Source: Variovorax sp. J22G73 (GTDB lineage: Bacteria > Pseudomonadota > Gammaproteobacteria > Burkholderiales > Burkholderiaceae_C). Taken from it: a stretch of 64,000 nucleotides of DNA. This document shows, piece by piece, positions 7,937-17,800 of this stretch (within the stretch, counting starts at the first letter, position 1; every line of letters starts with the position of its first letter). The notes beneath the pieces are model-generated. The model ran no database searches, was not told where the DNA came from, and saw nothing but the letters and a program-made list of their open reading frames with translations. The stretch lies in NCBI RefSeq assembly GCF_030317035.1, contig NZ_JASZYK010000004.1, forward strand, positions 1-64,000, read 5' to 3'. The position numbers and the translations under genes were made by a program.

Positions 7937-8296
7937 TCAGTCGCCGCTCTTGGCGGCGGGGGCCGGGGCCGGCGAGGGGGCCGGAGCGGCGGGCGCCGGC
8001 GCGGCGCTGGGCGCCGCGGCGGGGCTGGCCGAAGCCGATTCGCCGGACTTGGCGTTGGCGTTAGCGGTGTCGCTCGACGCGGGCGCGGTCGACGGCTCGG
8101 ACTTCTTGCCGCTGCCGTCCCGGAAATCGGTCACGTACCAGCCCGAGCCCTTGAGCTGGAAGCCGGCGGCCGTGACCTGTTTCTCGAAGGCACTCGCGCC
8201 ACAGTTCGGACACACCGTGAGCGGCGCGTCGGACATCTTCTGCAAAGCGTCTTTGGCAAAGCCGCAGGCGCTGCACTTGTAGGCGTAGATGGGCAT
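7937..8296 (-). CDS. FmdB family zinc-ribbon protein
   Basis: A 119-residue protein. The first 50 residues are the FmdB regulatory-type zinc ribbon: MPIYAYKCSACG with CxxC, then VCPNCG with a second CxxC, then a GFQLKGSGWYVTDF segment. The last 65 residues are a low-complexity Ala/Pro/Ser tail, probably disordered, so this half may vary between strains. FmdB-like proteins were first linked to formamidase regulation, but the general role is unknown. A TATAAT element lies about 50 bases upstream. It is the first gene of the leftward FmdB-DUF502-aspS run. Confidence 0.88.
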   Translation of the reverse strand: MPIYAYKCSACGFAKDALQKMSDAPLTVCPNCGASAFEKQVTAAGFQLKGSGWYVTDFRDGSGKKSEPSTAPASSDTANANAKSGESASASPAAAPSAAPAPAAPAPSPAPAPAAKSGD

Positions 8297-8344
8297 GGGA
8301 ATGGGGTAAAAAAAGCGGCGCAGCTGCCGCTCGCAAAGCCCTCG

Positions 8345-8350
8345 ATTATA
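8345..8350 (-). promoter_or_regulatory. -10 element upstream of the FmdB-DUF502-aspS run
   Basis: On the minus strand a perfect TATAAT (8350 to 8345) is followed by CGAGGG, the same downstream context seen at other promoters in this window. I see no good -35 at 16-18 bases upstream. The gap between the symporter stop and the FmdB start is only 102 bases. Confidence 0.45.
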
Positions 8351-8398
8351 GGGGCGCCCCCGCCAAACAGCGCCCGGCGTGGCCGCCGAGCCCCTGCG

Positions 8399-9847
8399 TC
8401 AGGCCGGCTCCGTCGCCAGGGGACGGTGCGGCGTGTGGGTGTTGGTGAGCCATTGCGGCAGCAGCGAACCGGCCACCATGCCCACGAACGCGCACAGCAC
8501 GCCCGCCAGCTGCGCCGGAAAGGCGTTGCCCCAGGGCATGGCCAGGAACAGCAGCCACACCCCGATGCCCGCCACGATGGACGCCACGGCGCCCTGCGTG
8601 GTGGCGCGGCGCCAGTACAGGCCGCACACCAGCGGCACGAAAGCGCCCACCAGCGGCACCTGGTAGGCGCCCGACACCAGTTCGTAGATGGGCGTGCCCT
8701 GCATGCGGATGGCGTAGGCCAGCACGGCGGCGCTGAACAGCAGCACCGTGATGCGCATCGTCCTGAGGTTCTCGCGGTCGGTGCCGGCCGGGCGGAACTG
8801 GCGCCAGATGTTCTCGGTGAAAGTGACGCTGGGCGCCAGCAAGGTGGCCGAGGCGGTCGACTTGATGGCCGAGAGCAGCGCACCGAAGAACAGCACCTGC
8901 ATCACAAACGGCATCTTCTGCAGCACCAGCGTGGGCAGCACCTTCTGCGGATCTTCCTTCAGCAGCGTAGCGGTCTGCTCCGGCATGATCAGCAGCGCGC
9001 TGGCCACCAGGAACATCGGCACGAAGGCGAACAGGATGTACGCCACCCCGCCGATCACCGGGCCGCGCTGGGCCGCCTTCACGCTGTTGGCCGACATCAC
9101 GCGCTGGAACACGTCCTGCTGCGGAATGGAGCCCAGCATCATCGTGATGGCGGCGGCAAAGAAGAACACCACGTCGTGCCAGTTCGGCTCGGGCCAGAAC
9201 TTGAACAGGTCCTTGCTGACGGCGAAGGCGACCACCTTGTCGGCGCCGCCGGCCATGTTGCCCGCGAACATCGCGATGACGGCCAGGCCGGCCACCAGGA
9301 TGATCATCTGCATGAAGTCGGTGACGGCCACCGACCACATGCCGCCGAACAGCGTGTAGGCCAGGATGGAAACCACCCCGATCACCATGCCCAGCGGAAT
9401 GCTGATGGCGCCGGCCGACAGCAGGTTGAATACCAGCCCCAGCGCAGTGACCTGCGCCGACACCCAGCCCAGGTAGCTCAGCATGATGATCAGCGAGCAC
9501 GCCACTTCCACCGTGCGGCCGTAGCGCTCGCGGTAGTAGTCGCTGATGGTCAGCAGCGTCATGCGGTAGAGCTTGCCCGCGAAGAACAGGCCCACCAGGA
9601 TCAGGCAGGTGCCCGCGCCGAACGGGTCTTCCACCACGCCGTTCAAGCCCCCTTCGATGAACTTGGCCGGAATGCCCAGCACCGTTTCGGAGCCGAACCA
9701 CGTCGCGAAAGTGGTCGTGACGATCATGAACAGCGGCAGGTGCCGCCCGGCAATGGCGAAGTCGGTGGTGTTCTTCACCCGCTTGGCGGCGTACAGGCCG
9801 ATGGCGATGGTGACCAGCAGATAGACGATGACCAACGTCAGCAGCAC
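8399..9847 (-). CDS. Sodium:solute symporter family protein
   Basis: A 482-residue inner-membrane transporter of the SSS (SLC5-like) family with about 13 transmembrane segments. Family features include the N-terminal YLLVTIAIGLYAAKRVKN, FAIAGRHLP, and a ATWFGSETVLGIPAKFIEGG segment near residue 60. The start is a GTG at 9847 with AGAGGAG 9 bases upstream; reading further upstream enters the ubiB stop region. It follows ubiB by 13 bases and is probably transcribed with it. The substrate (proline, pantothenate, acetate or another acid) cannot be assigned. Confidence 0.88.
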   Translation of the reverse strand: MLLTLVIVYLLVTIAIGLYAAKRVKNTTDFAIAGRHLPLFMIVTTTFATWFGSETVLGIPAKFIEGGLNGVVEDPFGAGTCLILVGLFFAGKLYRMTLLTISDYYRERYGRTVEVACSLIIMLSYLGWVSAQVTALGLVFNLLSAGAISIPLGMVIGVVSILAYTLFGGMWSVAVTDFMQMIILVAGLAVIAMFAGNMAGGADKVVAFAVSKDLFKFWPEPNWHDVVFFFAAAITMMLGSIPQQDVFQRVMSANSVKAAQRGPVIGGVAYILFAFVPMFLVASALLIMPEQTATLLKEDPQKVLPTLVLQKMPFVMQVLFFGALLSAIKSTASATLLAPSVTFTENIWRQFRPAGTDRENLRTMRITVLLFSAAVLAYAIRMQGTPIYELVSGAYQVPLVGAFVPLVCGLYWRRATTQGAVASIVAGIGVWLLFLAMPWGNAFPAQLAGVLCAFVGMVAGSLLPQWLTNTHTPHRPLATEPA

Positions 9848-9860
9848 AGCGAAAACTCCT

Positions 9861-11426
9861 CTAGAACAAGCGCACCCGCACCAGCAACTGCATGGCGAGC
9901 AACCCCAATACAAAACCTATGCCACCGTAGACGATGGTCTGGAGCAACCGGTTGGTGCGCTTTTGTTCGGCCAGCAGTTCGAGCAGTTCGCGCCGGTTGT
10001 CGGCGGGGCGATTTTCCAGGAAATCGTGCAGAAGTCGCGGAAACTGAGGAAGCAATTTGGCGTAGCGCGGCGCTTCGGCCTTGAGTTGCTGCAAGAGCTT
10101 CTTGGGGCCGATCTGGTCGACCATCCATTTCTCGAGAAAAGGCTTGGCCGTGGCCCAGAGGTCGAGGTCGGGGTCGATGTTGCGGCCCAGGCCCTCGATG
10201 TTGAGCAGCGTCTTCTGCAGCAGCACCAGCTGCGGCTGGATCTCGACCTGGAAGCGGCGCGAGGTCTGGAACAGCCGCATCAGTACCATGCCCAGCGACA
10301 GCTCCTTCAGCGGCCGGTCGAAATACGGCTCGCACACGGTGCGGATGGCTGCCTCGAGCTCGTCGATGCGCGTGCCCACCGGCACCCAGCCGCTTTCCAG
10401 GTGCAGCTCGGCCACGCGCTTGTAGTCGCGCCGGAAGAAGGCCACGAAGTTCTGCGCGAGGTACTCCTTGTCCGACTCGGTCAGCGTGCCGATGATGCCG
10501 AAGTCCAGCGAGATATAGCGCCCGAAGGTCTCGGGCTCCAGACTCACCTGGATGTTGCCGGGGTGCATGTCGGCATGGAAGAAGCCGTCGCGGAACACCT
10601 GCGTGAAGAAGATCGTGACGCCGTCGCGGGCCAGCTTGGGAATGTCGACGCCGGCCGCGCGCAGGCGGTCCATCTGCGCAATGGGCACGCCCTTCATGCG
10701 CTCCATCACCATGACCTCGGGGTGGCAGAAGTCCCAGAACATCTCGGGGATCAACACCAGGTCGAGCGAGGCCATGTTGCGGCGCAGCTGGGCCGCGTTG
10801 GCCGCCTCGCGCACCAGGTCGAGCTCGTCGTGCAGGTACTTGTCGAACTCGCCCACCACCTCGCGCGGCTTCAGGCGCTTGCCGTCGGCCGAGAGGCCTT
10901 CGACCCAGCCGGCCATCATGGCCATGAGCGCCAGATCTTTCTCGATCACGCCGCGCATGTTGGGGCGCAGCACCTTCACCGCGACCTCGCGCACCTCGCC
11001 CTGGTTGGTGCGGATGGTTGCGAAGTGCACCTGCGCGATGGACGCGCTGGCGATGGGCGTCTCGTCGAACTGCACGAACACGTCGCCCACCGGACGGCGG
11101 AACGCGCGCTCGATGGTCGCGATGGCCACGGCCGAGGGAAACGGTGGCACGCGGTCCTGCAGAAAGGCCAGCTCGTCGGCGATGTCGGGCGGCAGCAGGT
11201 CGCGCCGCGTCGACAGCACCTGGCCGAACTTCACGAAGATGGGGCCGAGCCGCTCGAGCGCCTCGCGCAACCGCTGGCCGCGCGGCGCATCGAGGTTGCG
11301 CCCGATGGACACCACGCGCGCCACCACGCGCAGCCAGGGCTTCTGGAAGCTCGTGAGCACGAGCTCGTCGAGACCGTAGCGCAGCGCGACCCAGACGATG
11401 AACAGGCCGCGATAGAAGCGACTCAT
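9861..11426 (-). CDS. ubiB: Ubiquinone biosynthesis atypical kinase/ATPase
   Basis: A 521-residue ABC1/ADCK-type protein needed for aerobic ubiquinone synthesis at the inner membrane. Near the N terminus the KxGQ motif ([11 protein letters not shown]) is intact. The Ala-rich loop [13 protein letters not shown], the catalytic-loop equivalent [11 protein letters not shown] and the ISLDFGIIG metal-binding motif follow. Two C-terminal transmembrane helices (about 480-518) anchor it. It overlaps the ubiJ stop by 4 bases, so the two are translationally coupled. The family is thought to use ATP to support the Ubi complex rather than as a classical protein kinase. Confidence 0.96.
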   Translation of the reverse strand: MSRFYRGLFIVWVALRYGLDELVLTSFQKPWLRVVARVVSIGRNLDAPRGQRLREALERLGPIFVKFGQVLSTRRDLLPPDIADELAFLQDRVPPFPSAVAIATIERAFRRPVGDVFVQFDETPIASASIAQVHFATIRTNQGEVREVAVKVLRPNMRGVIEKDLALMAMMAGWVEGLSADGKRLKPREVVGEFDKYLHDELDLVREAANAAQLRRNMASLDLVLIPEMFWDFCHPEVMVMERMKGVPIAQMDRLRAAGVDIPKLARDGVTIFFTQVFRDGFFHADMHPGNIQVSLEPETFGRYISLDFGIIGTLTESDKEYLAQNFVAFFRRDYKRVAELHLESGWVPVGTRIDELEAAIRTVCEPYFDRPLKELSLGMVLMRLFQTSRRFQVEIQPQLVLLQKTLLNIEGLGRNIDPDLDLWATAKPFLEKWMVDQIGPKKLLQQLKAEAPRYAKLLPQFPRLLHDFLENRPADNRRELLELLAEQKRTNRLLQTIVYGGIGFVLGLLAMQLLVRVRLF

Positions 11427-11992
11427 TCGACCCTGCCCGCCGAGCCAGACGCCGAGCCGCCGGCCTTGGCCGTGCGATCGCCGACGAACTGGCGCAGCGC
11501 GCCCACGACCCGGCGCACGCCGTTGCCCAGCGTGTGCGCGGGCACGTCGCCGATCACGCGTGCGAGGTCGTCCTCGACGTCCCAGCGCACATGGTCGACC
11601 AGCCAGTTGACCTCGGCCGCCAACTGCACGTCACCCAGGATCTGCACGGCGGGCTTGTCGCCGCGCAGCGTGGCGCGGGCAATGTCGAAGGGGGAGTCGT
11701 CGGTGACGGTCAGGGTCAGCTCGGGCACCGAGCCCGCGGGCGCCAGGTCGAGCAGGCCGGCCGGCGTGGCGACCAGCTCCATGGTGACGAAGCGCCACTG
11801 AAAGCGCACCACCCGCCCCTGCTGGCGCAGCAGCCGCTGCTGGGCCTCGGGCTCCTGCTGCAGCACATGGTTCAGGAACAGGACGACGCGGTGCTGGATT
11901 TCGTGCACCGCCCAGTCCGGGGGTTGCAGACGCTCGCCGACGCGGTTGAACAGGTCGCCGAGAAAAGAAAAAGGGGACGATGGTGTGGCCAT
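11423..11992 (-). CDS. ubiJ: Ubiquinone biosynthesis accessory factor (SCP2 domain)
   Basis: A 189-residue SCP2-like protein. In enterobacteria UbiJ binds ubiquinone intermediates with UbiK within the soluble Ubi complex. The N-terminal half carries the SCP2 sterol-carrier-like domain; the C-terminal half contains [23 protein letters not shown], which matches UbiJ. It sits between the Tim44-like gene and ubiB, with ubiE further upstream, the normal Burkholderiales arrangement. On the minus strand GATAAT lies 6 bases before the ATG (12004 to 11999), so a leaderless transcript is possible. Overlap with ubiB is 4 bases. Confidence 0.9.
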   Translation of the reverse strand: MATPSSPFSFLGDLFNRVGERLQPPDWAVHEIQHRVVLFLNHVLQQEPEAQQRLLRQQGRVVRFQWRFVTMELVATPAGLLDLAPAGSVPELTLTVTDDSPFDIARATLRGDKPAVQILGDVQLAAEVNWLVDHVRWDVEDDLARVIGDVPAHTLGNGVRRVVGALRQFVGDRTAKAGGSASGSAGRVE

Positions 11993-12014
11993 GTCCCCAT
12001 TATCCCGTCTGTGT

Positions 12015-12035
12015 CGCGGCCCTGTGGGAGCCGCG
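12015..12035 (-). terminator. Hairpin after the Tim44-like gene (weak terminator or processing site)
   Basis: A 6-bp stem, CGCGGC (12015-12020) and GCCGCG (12030-12035), encloses a 9-base loop in the 56-base gap between the Tim44-like gene and ubiJ. No T run follows on the minus strand, so strong termination is unlikely; it may stabilise the upstream message. Confidence 0.3.
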
Positions 12036-12048
12036 CTTCAGGTTTTTC

Positions 12049-13080
12049 TTACTGCAATGCCTGCACGCCGGCCACCAGCCAGCCGCTGTTGCCGCTGGTC
12101 GGCTTGGTCATGTTCCAGACTTCGCGGAACGGACCCGGGCCGGCCGAGGCGTCTTCGCGGATCATGCCGGAGAACTCCACGCTGGCCATGTAGGCGTCGG
12201 GCAGCTCTTCGATGCCCAGCAGCTTGGCGTCGAGCATCACGACTTCGGTCTTGTTCGAGGCACCGCCCGTGTGGCTGGCGCGGTCGGCCAGCTGCGTGCG
12301 AATTTCCTCGACCATGCTGTCGGTCATCATCGAACGCAGCATCGACACGTCAGCGCGGTCCCATGCGTCCTGCAGCGTCACGAAGTTGCGCTTCGCGGCA
12401 CCAAGGAAGCCGTCGACATCGAAGCCCGCGGGAATGCCCCAGGACTGCGAGCCGCCGAGCGCCGAGCCGATCATGCTGCCACCGGCCGCGGCACCCGCTG
12501 CCGAGAGGCTGCTGCCGTGCGGCGCGTCGTTCGAGGGTGTGGCGTCGAAGGACGTCGCGTTGCGCTCCCACGGACGGGCCGAGGCGTCGTTGCCGACATT
12601 GGCCGGGCTGTACTGCGCGGGGGCGCTGGCGTTGCTCGGGCTGGCACCCGCGCCCTGGAACGCGAAGCCACCCTGGCGGCTGGCGCCCGATGCCTGCGAA
12701 CGCGCCTTGAACATGCGCCACACCATCACGCCGGCCAGCACCAGCAGGCCGATCAGCAGGATGTTGCCGAAGCCGGCGCCCAGGCCCAGCGAATGCGCGA
12801 GCCACGCGAGGCCCAGGCCGGCCGCGAGGCCGCCGAGCATCGCGCCCCACGGGCGCTTCGGTGCAGCGGCCGCCGGTGCGGGCGTTGCAGGCTTGGCTGC
12901 CGCGTTGGTCGCGTTCTGCTGCGCGGGTGCGCCGGGCGATGCGGGCGGCGTGGCCTGGCGTTGCGTCACGTTGGACGACTGGCGCCCGAACGACTTGCCG
13001 CCACCCATGCGTGCCGCCTCGGCCTGGACACTGCCCAGGACCAAAGCCGCCGCCAAAAACAAAGTACCCAAATTCTTCAT
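12049..13080 (-). CDS. Tim44-like domain membrane protein
   Basis: A 343-residue protein with a signal peptide (about 1-22, cleaved near AEA-AR). A Gly/Pro/Ala-rich low-complexity stretch follows, then two hydrophobic segments (about 78-115), and a C-terminal Tim44/TIM44-like domain (about 215-343) with the pattern FLGAAKRNFVTLQDAWDRAD. AGAGGAG precedes the ATG at 13080 with good spacing. The bacterial family is found between ubiE and ubiJ in many betaproteobacteria. A role in membrane protein handling or in the Ubi pathway is only inferred from structure and position. Confidence 0.88.
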   Translation of the reverse strand: MKNLGTLFLAAALVLGSVQAEAARMGGGKSFGRQSSNVTQRQATPPASPGAPAQQNATNAAAKPATPAPAAAAPKRPWGAMLGGLAAGLGLAWLAHSLGLGAGFGNILLIGLLVLAGVMVWRMFKARSQASGASRQGGFAFQGAGASPSNASAPAQYSPANVGNDASARPWERNATSFDATPSNDAPHGSSLSAAGAAAGGSMIGSALGGSQSWGIPAGFDVDGFLGAAKRNFVTLQDAWDRADVSMLRSMMTDSMVEEIRTQLADRASHTGGASNKTEVVMLDAKLLGIEELPDAYMASVEFSGMIREDASAGPGPFREVWNMTKPTSGNSGWLVAGVQALQ

Positions 13081-13112
13081 GTCGTCTCCTCTCGAGCGAA
13101 AGATTCGCGTCA

Positions 13113-13844
13113 TCAACATTTGATTCCAACATGCAGCGCGGCGATGCCACCCGTCATGTTGTGATAGTCCACATGTCCGAAACCGCCCTCTTTCATGAGG
13201 GTCTTGAGTTCCTCTTGCGAGGGGTGCATCCGGATCGATTCGGCCAGGTAGCGATAGCTCGCGTCGTCGCCGGCCACGAGCTTGCCCAGGCGGGGAAGCA
13301 CGTTGAAGGAGTACCAGTCGTAGGCCTTGGCCAGCGGCTTGGCGACCTTCGAGAACTCGAGCACGAGCAGCTTGCCGCCCGGCTTGATGACGCGGTTCAT
13401 TTCCTTGAGCGCGACGTCCTTGTGGGTCATGTTGCGCAGGCCGAAGGCCACGGTGACCACGTCGAAGTGGTTGTCGGGGAACGGGAGTTTTTCAGCGTCG
13501 CAGACCGTGGTGGGCAGCGAAACGCCGGCGTCGAGCAGGCGGTCGCGGCCGGTGCGAAGCATGGCTTCGTTGATGTCGGTGTGCACCACCTGGCCGCTGG
13601 CGCCGACCTTCTTCGCGAAGGCCAGCGCGAGGTCGCCGGTGCCGCCCGCGATGTCGAGCACGCGCGAGCCTTCGCCCACGTTCGCGACCATGACGGTGTA
13701 CGCCTTCCAGGCGCGGTGCAGGCCGGCCGACATCAGGTCGTTCATGATGTCGTAGCGCGAGGCGACCGAATCGAAGACACCGCGAACGCGGCGGGCCTTC
13801 TCGCTTTCGTCGACTGTTTCGAAGCCGAAGTGTGTGGTACTCAT
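13113..13844 (-). CDS. ubiE: Ubiquinone/menaquinone C-methyltransferase
   Basis: A 243-residue class I SAM-dependent methyltransferase that adds the C-methyl group to the benzoquinol ring during ubiquinone synthesis. SAM motif I is [16 protein letters not shown] (about 63-78). Family signatures are [21 protein letters not shown] near the N terminus (a 21-residue block at about 26-46) and the C-terminal [11 protein letters not shown]. Length is typical. The DUF971 gene ends 146 bases upstream, and the Tim44-like gene starts 32 bases downstream. It probably heads the ubiE-Tim44-ubiJ-ubiB transcript. Confidence 0.97.
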   Translation of the reverse strand: MSTTHFGFETVDESEKARRVRGVFDSVASRYDIMNDLMSAGLHRAWKAYTVMVANVGEGSRVLDIAGGTGDLALAFAKKVGASGQVVHTDINEAMLRTGRDRLLDAGVSLPTTVCDAEKLPFPDNHFDVVTVAFGLRNMTHKDVALKEMNRVIKPGGKLLVLEFSKVAKPLAKAYDWYSFNVLPRLGKLVAGDDASYRYLAESIRMHPSQEELKTLMKEGGFGHVDYHNMTGGIAALHVGIKC

Positions 13845-13990
13845 GCGACCGATGTTAGGCCGGAAGCCTTCACATCAAGCCGACGACCCCGCGGGCACGG
13901 CGGGCATTCGTTGCTTTTTTTATCGCGCCCTTCCGGGGTGTAGGGCCATGGGGCCCGGTGCGGCGCCGGAGTTTCGAGCGATTTCGCCGC

Positions 13991-14404
13991 TCAGTGGCTG
14001 CTGCAGGCCGGGCCGCTGTCCTCGATCATCGGCGCGTCGCGGTCCACGCCCGCCGCCGCGAGGCGGCTTTCGTAGGTGGCCCACAGCTCGGCCTGCTTCG
14101 CGCCGAGTTCATAGAGCAGGTCCCACGAGTAGATGCCGGTGTTGTGGCCGTCGCTGAAGGTCGGCTGCACGGCGTAGTTGCCCACGGCCTCCAGCGCGAC
14201 CAGCTCGACCTCGCGCTTGCCCGTCTGCAAGATCTCCTGGCCCGGGCCATGCCCCTGCACCTCGGCCGACGGCGAACAGATGCGCATCAGCTCGAACGGA
14301 ATGCGAAAGCTCGCGCCGTCCGAAAAGCCCACTTCGAGCACGCGCGACTGGCCGTGCACGGTGATCGATTGCGGCGTCGGTGCGCCCGGTTTCAAGCCTG
14401 CCAT
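13991..14404 (-). CDS. DUF971 (gamma-butyrobetaine hydroxylase-like N-terminal) protein
   Basis: A 137-residue protein of the DUF971/GBBH-like_N family. The strand-rich patterns SITVHGQSRVLEVGFSDGA, YAVQPTFSDGHNTGIYSWDLL and a C-terminal Cys-His tail (GPACSSH) are seen. In eukaryotes this domain precedes gamma-butyrobetaine hydroxylase; bacterial stand-alone copies have been linked to iron-sulfur metabolism, but the function here is not established. The start shares one base with the stop of the HIT gene (TGATG), so they are coupled. It is the standard neighbour upstream of ubiE in this group. Confidence 0.85.
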   Translation of the reverse strand: MAGLKPGAPTPQSITVHGQSRVLEVGFSDGASFRIPFELMRICSPSAEVQGHGPGQEILQTGKREVELVALEAVGNYAVQPTFSDGHNTGIYSWDLLYELGAKQAELWATYESRLAAAGVDRDAPMIEDSGPACSSH

Positions 14405-14844
14405 CAGAAGCTCCCGTTGCTCAATCGCTCGATCATCGCAGCCTCGGCGGCCGGCAGGCGCGCTGTGGTGGCGGCCTCTTGCGCGGCATTGCGCTCGCGC
14501 AGCATCGGCGCCCACACCGAACCCGGAAAGTGGCTGTCGTCGGCGAAGCGCGCAATCACGTGCCAGTGCAGGTGCGCCACCATGTTGCCCAGCGCCGCCA
14601 GGTTGATCTTGGCCGGTTGCAGGTGCTCGCGCAGGCTCTGCTCCACCAACGCCACCGCATCCATGCACAGCACGCGGTCCGCCGCGTCGAGGTCGGAAAA
14701 CTCCGGCGCATGGTCGCGCCACACCACGCGATAGAAGGCTGGAAAGCCCGCCTCCTGCGCGCGGATGACGCGCAGCTTCGCGCCCTCGAACACCAGCCGG
14801 CCGCCCGGGCCGTCACACAGCACGCAACCTTGCACGCTAGTCAT
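14404..14844 (-). CDS. HIT family protein
   Basis: A 146-residue histidine-triad-like nucleotide-binding protein. The HIT motif is seen in the middle as [10 protein letters not shown], with His residues that would carry the nucleotidyl group. An N-terminal CVLCDGPGG could bind zinc. Nucleotide hydrolases or transferases of this family act on AMP esters and dinucleoside polyphosphates; the actual substrate is unknown. The start at 14844 overlaps the large oxidoreductase stop by 4 bases, and its own stop shares a base with the DUF971 start, so three genes are translationally coupled. Confidence 0.85.
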   Translation of the reverse strand: MTSVQGCVLCDGPGGRLVFEGAKLRVIRAQEAGFPAFYRVVWRDHAPEFSDLDAADRVLCMDAVALVEQSLREHLQPAKINLAALGNMVAHLHWHVIARFADDSHFPGSVWAPMLRERNAAQEAATTARLPAAEAAMIERLSNGSF

Positions 14845-17800
14845 ACCAGCACCCGCTCGATCCCGCCCTGGTTGGCCGCGGCCACGTAGGTCGGCATCCA
14901 ATCGGCGCCGAGGATCTTGTTGGCCATCTCGACCACGATGTAGTCGGCTTCGAGCAGGCCGTTGTTCAGGTCGTTGCCGTAGCGCGAGAGGCCTTGCAGG
15001 CAGCTCGGGCAGCTGGTGAGGATCTTCACGTTGTCGTTCGCGCCGACCTTGCCGCTATCACGCAGCATGGCCTCGCCCTTCTTCAGCTCTTCTTCCTTGC
15101 GGAAGCGGATCTGCGTGGAGATGTCGGGCCGCGACACGCCCAGCGTGCCCGACTCGCCGCAGCAGCGGTCGTTCTTGAGCACGTTGTCGCCCACCAGCGC
15201 CTTCACCGTCTTCATCGGGTCCTGCTGCTTCATCGGGCTGTGGCAGGGGTCGTGGTACAGGTAGCCACCGCCGCCCGCGTCCGCCAGGGTGATGCCCTTC
15301 TCGAGCAGGTACTCGTGGATGTCGATGATCCGGCAGCCCGGGAAGATCTTGTCGAACTGGTAGCCCTGCAGCTGGTCGTAGCAGGTGCCGCAGCTCACCA
15401 CCACCGTCTTGATGTCGAGGTAGTTCAGCGTGTTCGCCACGCGGTGGAAGAGCACGCGGTTGTCGGTGATCATCTTCTCGGCCTTGTCGAACTGGCCGCT
15501 GCCGCGCTGCGGATAGCCGCAGCACAGGTAGCCGGGCGGCAGCACGGTCTGCACGCCCGCATGCCAGAGCATGGCCTGCGTGGCCAGCCCGACCTGCGAG
15601 AACAACCGCTCCGACCCACAGCCCGGAAAGTAGAAGACCGCCTCCGTCTCCGAGGTGGTCGCCTTCGGGTTGCGGATGATGGGCACGTAGTCCGCGTCCT
15701 CGATGTCGAGCAGCGCGCGCGCGGTCTGCTTGGGCAGGTTGCCCGGCATCTTCTTGTTGATGAAGTGGACCACCTGCTCTTTCAGCGGCGCGGGGCCCAG
15801 CGTGGCCGGCGGCGCGCCGGTCTGCTTCTTCGCCAGGCCGCGCAGCAGGTCGTTGGCCAGGCGCTGCGCCTTGAAGCCCACGCCCACCATGCCCGCGCGC
15901 ACCGCCTTGATGGTCTGCGGGTTGGTCGCGTTCAGGAAGAACATGGCCGCCGCGTTGCCCGGACGGAAGCTCTTTTGCCCCATCTTGCGCAGCAGGTTGC
16001 GCATGTTCATGGACACGTCGCCGAAGTCGATCTTCACCGGGCACGGCGTGAGGCACTTGTGGCACACGGTGCAGTGGTCGGCCACGTCCTCGAACTCTTC
16101 CCAGTGCTTGATGCTCACGCCGCGGCGCGTCTGCTCTTCGTACAGGAAAGCCTCCACCAGCAGCGAGGTGGCGAGGATCTTGTTGCGCGGGCTGTACAGC
16201 AGGTTGGCGCGCGGCACATGCGTGGCGCACACCGGCTTGCACTTGCCGCAGCGCAGGCAGTCCTTCACGCTGTCGGCAATGGCGCCGATGTCGCTCTGCT
16301 GCATGATCAGCGACTCGTGCCCCATCAGCCCGAAGCTCGGCGTGTAGGCGTTGGTCAGGTCGGCATGCAGCGTTTCCGCCACGCCCGCCGGCGCGCGCAG
16401 CAGCTTGCCCTTGTTGAAGCGGCCTTCGGGGTCGACCCGGGCCTTGTACTCGGTGAACGGGCGCAGCTCTTCGTCGCTCAAAAACTCGAGCTTGGTGATG
16501 CCGATGCCGTGCTCGCCCGAGATCACGCCGTCCAGGCTGCGCGCCAGCGCCATGATGCGCACCACCGCGGCATGCGCGGTCTGCAGCATGTCGTAGTTGT
16601 CGCTGTTCACGGGAATGTTGGTGTGCACGTTGCCGTCGCCCGCGTGCATGTGCAGCGCGACCCACACGCGGCCCTTGAGCACGCGCTTGTGGATGGCCGT
16701 GCACTCGGCCAGGATGGGCGCGAACTCGGCGCCCGAGAAAATTTCCTGCAGCGGCTGGCGCAGCTGGATCTTCCAGCTCGCGCGCAGCGAATGGTCCTGC
16801 AACTGGACGAACTGCGCATCCACGTTGCGCAGCCAGCCGGCCCACAGCGCGCGCACCTCCTGCACCAGCGCCACGGCCTGCGCTACGCGGTCTTCCAGCA
16901 GCTCGGCCGCCGGAATCTCGTGGGCGTCGTCGGTCTTGCCCAGTGGCAGGTTGCCGCGCGTGAGGAAGGTCTCGAGCTCGTCGGTGAGCGCGAGCTTGTT
17001 CTGCAGCGACAGCTCGATGTTGATGCGCTCGATGCCGTCGCTGTACTCCGCCATGCGCGGCAGCGGAATCACCACGTCTTCGTTGATCTTGAAGGCGTTG
17101 GTGTGCTTGCTGATGGCGGCCGTGCGCTTGCGGTCGAGCCAGAACTTCTTGCGCGCCTCGGGGCTGATGGCAATGAAGCCTTCGCCGCTGCGCGAGTTGG
17201 CGATGCGCACCACTTCCGACGTAACACGCGCCACCGCATCGGCGTCGTCGCCGGCGATGTCGCCGAACAGCACCATCTTGGGAAGGCCGCCGTGCTTCTT
17301 CGACTTGGTGGCGTAGCCCACGGCCTTCAGGTAGCGGTCGTCCAGGTGCTCCAGGCCGGCCAGCAGCACGCCCGAGCGCTTCTGCTCGGCGAACATGAAG
17401 TCCTTGATCTCGACGATGCTGGGCACCGCGTCCTTCGCGTTGCCGAAGAACTCCAGGCACACGGTGCGCGTGTGCGCGGGCATCTTGTGCACCACCCAGC
17501 GGCAGCTGGTGATGAGGCCGTCGCAGCCCTCTTTCTGGATGCCCGGCAGGCCCGAGAGGAACTTGTCGGTCACGTCCTTGCCCAGGCCTTCCTTGCGGAA
17601 GCTGCGGCCCGGAATGTCGAGCCGCTCGGTGCGCAGCTTCGTCTTGCCGTCGGCCGCGTAGTACTGCAGCTCGAACACGGCGCTCTCGGCGTCGTGGATC
17701 TTGCCCAGGTTGTGGCCGATGCGCGTGACCTCGAGCCACTCGGCCTGCGGCGTCACCATGCGCCAGGAGGCCAGGTTGTCCAGCGCCGTGCCCCACAGCA

